A DNA stretch of 64,000 bases from Bretschneidera sinensis (Eukaryota > Streptophyta > Magnoliopsida > Brassicales > Akaniaceae). Positions 25,501 through 34,500 of this stretch are shown piece by piece. The position numbers and the translations under genes were made by a program. Each line of letters begins with the position of its first letter. Within the stretch, counting starts at the first letter, position 1. Where the stretch lies: assembly GCA_023935145.1 (NCBI GenBank), contig CM043702.1:75014820-75078819 (forward strand), written 5' to 3'. Below the pieces are notes generated by a model, which saw only the letters and a program-made list of their open reading frames with translations, searched no databases and was not told where the DNA came from.

Positions 25501-28500
25501 GTTGGCCTTGAGGTTGAAGAAAATGGTGGGGAAAGTTGTTGGGTTGAATCAAAATGCTTTCATAAAGGGAAGACAAATATTGGATGTGGCTTTTGATTGT
25601 CAACAAGGTTGTGGACGCCCATTTTTAAGGAGGGCGAGGGGCCGTGATTTGCAAAGTTGACATTGAGAAAGCCTATGACCATGTTTGTTGTCACTTGGGA
25701 ATTGGGATTTCCTTCCCTATATTATGGATCAGACTGGATTTGATGCGCTTGGGTGTAAATGGATCAAGAAGTGTATCTCTTCCACTTATTTTTCCATTTT
25801 GATTAGCGGAGGTCCATACGGTTTTTTCTGTTGCTTCTAGAAGCCTTTGACATGGGGATTCTTTGTTTCCATTGTAGTTTATTTTGGTAATGGAAGTTCT
25901 TAATAAAGCAGTGGAAGAGGAACTCTTGGAAGGGTTAAAAATGAGTAAAGCAAGTGGGCAAGTGACGATGCTTCCCAATCATGACTAGATTTGATGCGCT
26001 TAGGTGTAAATGGATCAAGAAGTGTATCTTTTCCACTTATTTTTCCATCTTGATTAACAGAGGTCCATACGGTTTTTTCTGTTGTTTCTAGAAGCTTTCT
26101 ACATGGGGATTCTTTGTCGCCATTGTAGTTTATTTGGTGATGGAAGTTCTTAATAAAGCAGTGGAAGAGGTACTCTTGGAAGGGTTAAAAATGAGTAGAG
26201 CAAGTGGGGAAGTGACGATGCTTCCCAATCATGAGCATTCCTAACAAAAGGAACATCCCACAATTCCACTAAGATATACATGCCATATCTATGAATAAAA
26301 TGCTTTGGTTGCTTCTTGTGCTTCTTTGACACCACGTGGAATTGTGTGGGATGTTCCTTTTGTTAGAAATGCTCATGATTGGGAAGTTAAGAGGATTTAA
26401 GCCTTTTGGGGGAAGATCTACCAAGAGATGCCTTTGAGAGGCGAAGATGGGATGAAATGGGCTTTGAAGTTTGATGATTGTTTTGATGTTAGATCCCTTT
26501 ACAAGGCTTTTGTAGAGGATAACCATGTGGAAGGAAATGAAAATTTTCCATTGGAAGTGATTTGGGGTAACACGGGGGAGGAATACAAGTATCATTTGGT
26601 AAGTTGGGGTGTGGTTAAGAAACCAATGAAAAAATGGGATCTTGGTCTTAAATCCCTTACTTTATTAAATAAAGATCTTCTTGGAAAATGGTTATGGAGA
26701 TTTCTTTTGGAGATGGATCATCTTTGAAGGAAAGTAATGGAAGATAAGTTTGAGATGGATCCTCACAGGTGAATGTGCAAGGAAGGAAGGGGGCTCTATG
26801 TTGTAGGGGTGTGGAAATGGATTTAGAAAGGTTGGGAGGCTATGCTTCCTTGTGTTTCCGTGTTAATGGATAATGGTGAGAGAACGCGGCTTTGACATGA
26901 TACGTGGTTTGGGAACACTCCTTTAAAAGACTGGATTCCGGATATCTATGCTATTGTGAAACGAAGAAGCTCTTATTTGTTCGTGCGTCTCTATGAATAA
27001 TGATATAATCTCGTGGGATGTGCCTTTTATCCGAAATGTCTATGATTAGGAGGTTGAGAGGGTTCAAAGTTTCTTGAAAGCATTGTATAGTTCTAGAATG
27101 GATTTGTCTAGAGAGGATTCGATTAAGTGGAGGGATAGCCCAGATAAAGGGTTTGAGGTGAAATCTTTTTTATAATATTCTTTTAGATGGGGCTACTTCG
27201 AAAGGATCCCGAACTTCCTGTGGAAAGCAATTTAATGTTTTTGTACTGCAGAAAAAAAGGTTTTTTTTTTTTTTTGGGAAGCCATTTGGGAGAATATTCT
27301 TAATGTTGACAACTTACAAAGAACGGGAAAAGTGATTGTTAATAGGTGTTTCATTTGCAAAGGTTGTATCGAGTCCGTATTTCATCTTTTGATGGAGTGT
27401 TCCTTGGCTAGAAGCTTGTGGGAGATGATTTATAGTGTTTTGGTTGTCTCTTGGGTGTTTGTTGGCTCCGTGAAAGATGAAATGTGGGCTTGGAGTGGGC
27501 TTCGAGCTTCTAAGCATCTAAAGAAAGCTTACTCTTTGATTCCTCTCTCTATTTTTTGGATTGTGTGAAACGAGAAGAATCATAAAGCATTTGATAGCAT
27601 TAAGAGAAATTTTGACATAATTAGAGATAGTTGGTTCATGCCCTTAATTTCGCTTTAAAGGGAATTTTTTTGTGAATGAGATAGATCTATTAGATCTTGT
27701 AGAGTTTCTATCCTATAGATAATCATTGTAAATGAGTTACACCCTCTTGGTGTGTTTTTTGTTTTTAATATATTCTTTTACTTATCAAAAAAAAGTGATT
27801 TGGGAATCTTGTGCATCCAAGAAAGTTTCTTTTTTGCATGGCAAGCTACTTGGCACAGGTTCTTGACTATAAATAATTTTTATAGAACGGTAAAGATTCT
27901 TGTTAATGAATGCAGTTTGTGCAAGCAAGATGCAGAGTCCGTCAATCACCTATTGTGGAGATGTTCTTGGACAACCCACAGTGGGAAATGGCCTACAAGG
28001 TTTTTGGTTTGAGTTAGGTGGTGGTCAGCTCCATAAAGGGTGAAATTTGGGCTTGGATGGGTTGTAGATGTTATAAACAAATGAGGAAGTACGTTGCCTA
28101 ATACCTCTTTCTATATTTTGGATTGTGTGGAATGAACAAAATAGAATGGTTTTGAGGGTGAGGAAAATCCTTAGCTATAGTCAATGATCAATGGTCTCAC
28201 ATTTCTTAATTTTTGTTTTAGTGGGCACATTTTTGTTAATGAAAAGGAGCTACTAGAGTTTATAGAGCTTCTGTAGATGATTTTGTAAATTTATATGCAA
28301 CCTTTGGTGTGTCTAGTGAATATATTATTTTTTATCAAGAAAAAAGTGAGTAGGTTCTAATATCTAAAATATTTAGTAATCATTAGAAATAAGTGGCTAC
28401 AATGGCAACGTTGCATTTCTTAACGTCCTTGCATCAGTCGGACGACTTTCTCCTCCATCAATTAGTTCACATGGTAGTCAAAAGTAAAAATTGCCCACAA

Positions 28501-31500
28501 GGCACTAGGTCCCACGATCCTTTGAGACATTAAGCGCCAAAGAGCTCACTTAAGTGAGAATAGATACATAATTCTAAAATTAGTTGGTAATACACTAGAA
28601 ATTAAATATACACTTGTGTACAATAATTAGTGATGTGGGGAAACTTCACTCTGCCAATGATATATCGACACGTGGCGCCCTCCGAGGGCTAAAGTATAAT
28701 TCCACCAGCCCCAATCAAATAGCTAATCATATACTTACACGTGCCATGGACACGGTGGCCAATAGATTGGAAAGCATCCAAAGGAGATTCCTTTGGGGTA
28801 ACTCGGAGGAGGATTTTAAATACTATTAGGTTAATTGGGGGATTGTGAAGCTTCCTTTAGAAAGAGGGGGCTTGGTATTAAATCTCTCTCCTTGCTCAAT
28901 AAGGCCCTTCTTAGTAAATGGCTATGGAGATTCATTGTTGATCAAGACCATTTGTGGAGGAAAGTGGTGGTGGCCAAGTTCGGGATAAATCTTGATGGTT
29001 GAATGTCCAACGAACCGCGAGGGGCTTATGGAGTAGGAATGTAGAAGTGGATTAGAAAGGGTTGGGAAGAGTTTCGGCATTTTATTGAGATCTCGGTGGG
29101 TAATGGGGCGAAGACTCAGTTATGGTATGATACTTGGTGTGGTAACACCCCTCTTAAGGATAAATTCCCGAGTGTCTTTAATTTGGTTAGAGACAAAAAA
29201 GTACGGATTAGCTCTTGTTTTTCTTTGACTAATGAAGGGATTTCTTAGGTTATACCTTTAATGTTCAAGATTGGGAGGTCGAGGAAGTTGCATTGTTTTT
29301 GGATTCCTTATTTTCTTCTAAAATTGAGATGGGGAGGGAAGATGAATTGAGGTGGAGATCTAGACCGAAAAAAGGCTTTATGGTGAAAGATTTTTACAAT
29401 ATTCTTATTGATAAAGACCTTGCTGGTAAACACCCTAATTACCCTTGGAAAACTATTTGGTATGTTAAGGCTCCTAAGGAAGTTAGTTTTTTTTTTGTGT
29501 GGGAGACCTTTTGGAATAGAATTCTCACCATTTACAATTTACAAAGGAGGGGAAAAATGCTGGTTAATAGGTGTTTCATTTGTAAGGAGAAGGCCGAGCC
29601 CGTTTATCATCCTTGATGGATTGCCCGTTAGCTAGAAGTTTATGAGAGATGGCTTATAGAATGATAGGGATCCACTGGGTAGTTGCGGGTCCCTGAGAGA
29701 TGAAAATGGGGCTTGGAGCAGCTTGAGAGCCTCCAAAGATGTCAAAAAGGCTTTAGAGCTAATTCTGCATTCTATTTGGTGGATGGTGTGGAGAGAGAAG
29801 AACCAGAGGGACTTTGATGGTATTAAAAGACCGATCGCTACTATTAGAGATAATTGGTTCAACACTCTAATTTTTTGGGTTAAAGAAATTTTTTTTAAAT
29901 AACGATGATCTTTTAGGTTTTGTTGAGCTTTTGCATTGTAAATAGCCGTTGGATTTTTAGAGCACCCTCTTGGTGCTTCTTAATAAATTTTTATTTATCA
30001 AAAAAAAATTACCCCACAACAATTACTCCCGACATTAAACCTGAGTAAATTATTCCACAACATTATTTCCCGCCATTGTTTCTCATAACAGACTCAACCC
30101 CAAGTACTTTATAAAGGGACTCCCGCCATTTCCTAAATACAACACAATTCTCTCTACAACTCTCTTGTTTTACTATTCTCTTATTTCGAGATACTGTCCA
30201 CTGGAAGCACAAACTCCTCCGGCGACTTATAATATTTTTGTATTTTTGGTGTGCGCAGCTGTTTCGCTGCTCTCATATGATCACTTGTTCTGAAATCGGG
30301 ATCAACAATTAGTTTGAATAATAATTTTACGATTTAAGCACATTCCCCTTTCTAGTAATGACATTCATTAATTTCTAAACAATATAGTTCTTTTGAAAAA
30401 ATCAACCGTTGTTGTTCAATCCTCTAACCAATTCTATTTACCATCCTTAAAGGTCTCTTATTTTCCATTATTTCGGTATAATCCATTATTTCGGTATAAT
30501 ACTCGTTCTTTTCTTGAAAAAGAGAAGGGCAGCAGATTGCTGCCATATTAGATAAAAAGAGCACACATATCTCTGCAGCAATTCTTTGTAATCAACACTG
30601 TTTTTTGTCTAATTAGAACTACACTCTTTTCCAAAACAAAACGCAAGTGAACAAGTTCCATTGTGCCCATATGCATCCCTGGCTATAAATCATTATAATC
30701 GCATGACGTGCTATAACCTTGCACAAGAGAGATCTGGGGCTCTAGAAAGTGACAAAGTGAAATCCATTTTTCTTATTGTTAGTGACAAGTAAAATCCATG
30801 GCAAGCGCATAAAAGTTTTATTTAGTTTATTACTTTGCCAGCAAAGTCCATAGATTACACATGTAAAGGTCAATAAACTGTAAAAAAAAGATGGAAGCAA
30901 ATATCCCAAGTGAGACTTCACAAACAAGCACAACAAACACTCACCGACTTATCTTCAGATTTTACACCAAAATTTTCATCGATGTCTGCTATATCTGACT
31001 GAGGTCCTGTAACAAATATGTTACATAATTTTGATGAGAATGGATGCTTCTCCTTTCAGGCTATGACATAATGATGAAACTGAAGCATTCTGCTTACCAA
31101 CAATTAATTCTGGAGGCTCATCTTTGCCACTTCCCTCTGCTTCATTCCATTGAATACTCAGTTGACCCTGTGAAGTACGTTGTTGCACTGGTTTGTACGA
31201 GTCCACTAGATTTTCCGCTAACATTGTTGAGTATCTAAAAGTATCCCAGAGAAGATATCAGTTTTCTTTATATGAACAGGAGTTCAGAGGAGTTAACTGG
31301 TAATGTACAATTCATTAGAGAAAACAAGACCTCTCAGTTTGCCCTAAAAGAAACTCAAGCTGTTTGTCAAGTGCCTTTTTCTTCTTCTCATCAAGCTCCA
31401 TCTGATGCTTGTAAAGCACCTAAAATTTACAATTTTGAGCAGTGAAATAAAGTTTCAGCAACCCAGGAAGTAAAGAGGAATAAAAGTTTGATTAAAAAAC

Positions 31501-34500
31501 TACTAAAATATCTATGTACTATGAAAAACTTGCCAGCTTCTCTACTTTCATCCAGAATTTTTTCACATCCTTTGAAATGGTAAGTGCAATTTTCCGCAAC
31601 CGCTGTTCTTCTTCCTGATACCAACAGTACTGCTAATTAAGAAATAACAGCGAAAAAACAAACAGAACTGCTACAATAATGACAAGTTCTTTTTATTCTT
31701 TCTTTTGCAGGTATATATCATAACTCCATTTGCACAATGTGACAAATTGCAATAATTCAAGGTGATTCAATAAAAAAATGCATTCAGCTGAGAAAGGCAA
31801 AAAGAGAACCTTCAGCTTCTTCTCTTCCCTTTCTGCCTGATTCAACAAGTCCTTGCTGGCTTTTAAAGCAACCTTCTTTGCCTGAGCCAATTTCCATTTC
31901 CTCTCAGACTCAAAGTCCTGCAATTAACTAGTCTAATTAGCAAGGAAAGAATATGAAGCACTCTAGGTCATAGTTCCATTATTCAATTGACGAGCTACAG
32001 AAAATAAATAAATTTAAGGTTCTTTTCATTGAATGTGAGAAGATCTTCAAAGAAAAAATCAGTTAATTACCTTTGACAACCAAACCATCTCCTCCAAGAC
32101 ATGATCCCAATGAGTTTTAGGGCGACGAGGTTCTCTAGGAGCTTCAAGTGCCTAAAATCCAATAACAATGGAGTCAATAATTTCCAGTGGATAATACATG
32201 GCAATCAATCGCATTTACCATAACCTAGAATTGCACAAAACGTAGAAGGGTTCTACCACATCAGAACCACAAGAGAATCAAAAGCACAGTGGCATTTCGG
32301 TATTGTCAATTGATTCATAATGGTCATATTTCATCCCTGTATGTAGAGTGGTTATAGGATAGGGATATTGATCATATCCTAACAATTTATGATTACAGAC
32401 CTGGGAGATGCTGTATGCTTCACCGCTTCCAAATAGGCTTATTTACTTCTCAGAGTATCCAACAGGTATTTCAGAGGATTAAAAAAAGAAGAAGAAATGG
32501 CTTGCAAGTACGAATAACCTTAAACTTTAATGTAATTTAGAACATATAATAAAAGGATATGTTATGAAGTCTGTATAAATGTGGCAATATTGTAATAATA
32601 CATTCCAATGCAGCAACAGGCTACTAAACATATAAAACTACACTGAATTATGCAAGATAATCAGGGTATTTTTCAATGAGCACAATCTTCAATAATTGAT
32701 TGGTGAAAAATGAAATCACAATAAAATGTATGAAATCAAGATAGAATGTAAACTATCATAAAGGTCTTTTTTTATAAGAAAATTATCATAAAGGTATTGT
32801 CATCAATTTCAGAACTGAGTACGCCTCACCATGTTTCAGTAAGTTCCATTTATTTTATTTTTATAAGCACAATATGCTAGCCATGCAAGTGAAGCAAAAT
32901 TGAATGTAGGTATTACATGCTAGAATAGGTGACAGTCATTATCATATCAGGCTCACAGGACAATACCAACTTACTTAGGAACTCATAATATATTTTTAAT
33001 TTTTGAGCAATTTAACAAGTTCTAAGCATATATATGGCTATCACCCACATTTATAACAGTTATGATACCCCTTTGCAAATTCTTACAGATTTTTGTCATT
33101 CTGAGTGCAAGAAGTTCACTGCCTAGGGTCTTGCATCCATTTCACAGCAAAGGAGTCGCTAATGCACTATGAATAGCTTATGGCTAGAAAGTAGCACAAG
33201 CTATAAGACAGATTATCAACAAAAAAATTAATAGACAAACAAACAAGCAATGAATCAATGGCTAACAACAACCTTCTATCAAACAAACTCCTTAGTCATT
33301 TTCAAGTATTTATTTTTTTAAAGAATTCAAAATCCCTTGATTTATGAAATCTGAGATTTTAAAATATTAGGAAAAGAACACAGCCTAAACGATTTTTGCC
33401 TTCAAATTTGAATAAATCATAATGACACAGAATCTCTAATTCAACTTACAAAGTTTATATTGAGTATAATATTTTAATATTAACTCTAATAAAAGAAAAT
33501 TGAACATATATTTTGGATAATCGTACAAGTCTAAAGAGGAAAATCACAATAAAATTTATGTTAGATTATAAGGTGTTCGTAAGGTGTGTCCAAAGACTGT
33601 CCAAGATGAGACCAAGGGGTTCCCAATGCAAATTCATACACAACAGAAATCCAAGCACCGGACCTTCATTGCACCAATTATCCACTTCTATTTTCTCCAT
33701 ATGACATGACTACTAAATAAACCCCTTGGAAGTAAGATGGTGATGGATTTCTAGTTACTCCACAACTAGGTCACCACAGCAAAATAGTTAAGACTTCAAC
33801 TGTGAGAAACTATACTCAAAAACCTCAAATCAACAGAAATAGCCCTCTCTCCATTTGGTGGTCGTCTTGGTTAGAAAGGAAAGTATTTGATTGGGTGGAA
33901 AGGTTGATCGATTCTCTAAAAGAATGGCGGCTTACCACACTTGATTTTTGGAAAGAGGGAAAAAATTGTAAATGAGATTCATTTATAAATTTCATAGAAA
34001 CAGTATCCTATAGATGGTTAATTTTTGGTGGTCGTCTTGGTTAGAAAGGAAAGTATTTGATTGGGTGGAAAGGTTGATCGATTCTCTAAAAGAATGGCGG
34101 CTTACCACACTTGATTTTTGGAAAGAGGGAAAAAATTGTAAATGAGATTCATTTATAAATTTCATAGAAAAAGTATCCTATAGATGGTTAATTTGTACAG
34201 GGTTGATACTATACTTTTACTTATCAAAGAAAAAAGGGAGAAATGGCATAAATTGTAGCTAGCTACTTCAAAGTTATCTTCCAGATTTAGTTCTTCAAAC
34301 AAGAAACATAATTCTATCTCAGAGATCAACTTTTGAGGTATGGATCAGTGAAAAAATAAGCTTTCTTCTTCATCTATATATTGATCATATGCTCTACGGA
34401 GGTCAAAAACTTAATATCTGCTCTAGATGAACAGACTTTGGAATAAATGTGGAAGCCACAATTTCAACTCCAACTGTTAGCCCGTTACAAATTCCTTGAC

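Larger units (their letters stand above)
20612..30944 (-). other. PIE1 intron 7, a 10.3 kb L1 insertion cluster
   Basis: The largest intron of the gene. From about 20.9 to 30.0 kb it is almost wholly L1-derived: an older plus-strand L1 (20896-25983), a minus-strand L1 inserted in it (21665-23400), a duplicated RT segment, an inverted repeat, and three more plus-strand 3' fragments. The last kilobase (30010-30944) is AT-rich and non-coding; its first part has a TATA-like CTTTATAAAGGG at about 30109 and could be an old LTR piece, which I cannot prove. Confidence 0.8.

Noticed and set aside
26221..26386. MicroRNA precursor
   Set aside because: The stem is formed by two opposed L1 coding segments with a 66-base loop, and no conserved miRNA was recognised. 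A small-RNA source is possible but unsupported from sequence alone.
26428..29616. Several plus-strand frames of 70-107 codons as small host genes
   Set aside because: All resemble consecutive parts of plant L1 ORF2 and end in the same 3' UTR and tail; none is a complete protein.
30010..30340. Solo LTR with a TATA-like box
   Set aside because: Promoter-like CTTTATAAAGGG and a plausible end (GATCAACA) are seen, but no TG start or target duplication was found, so it is mentioned only within intron 7.
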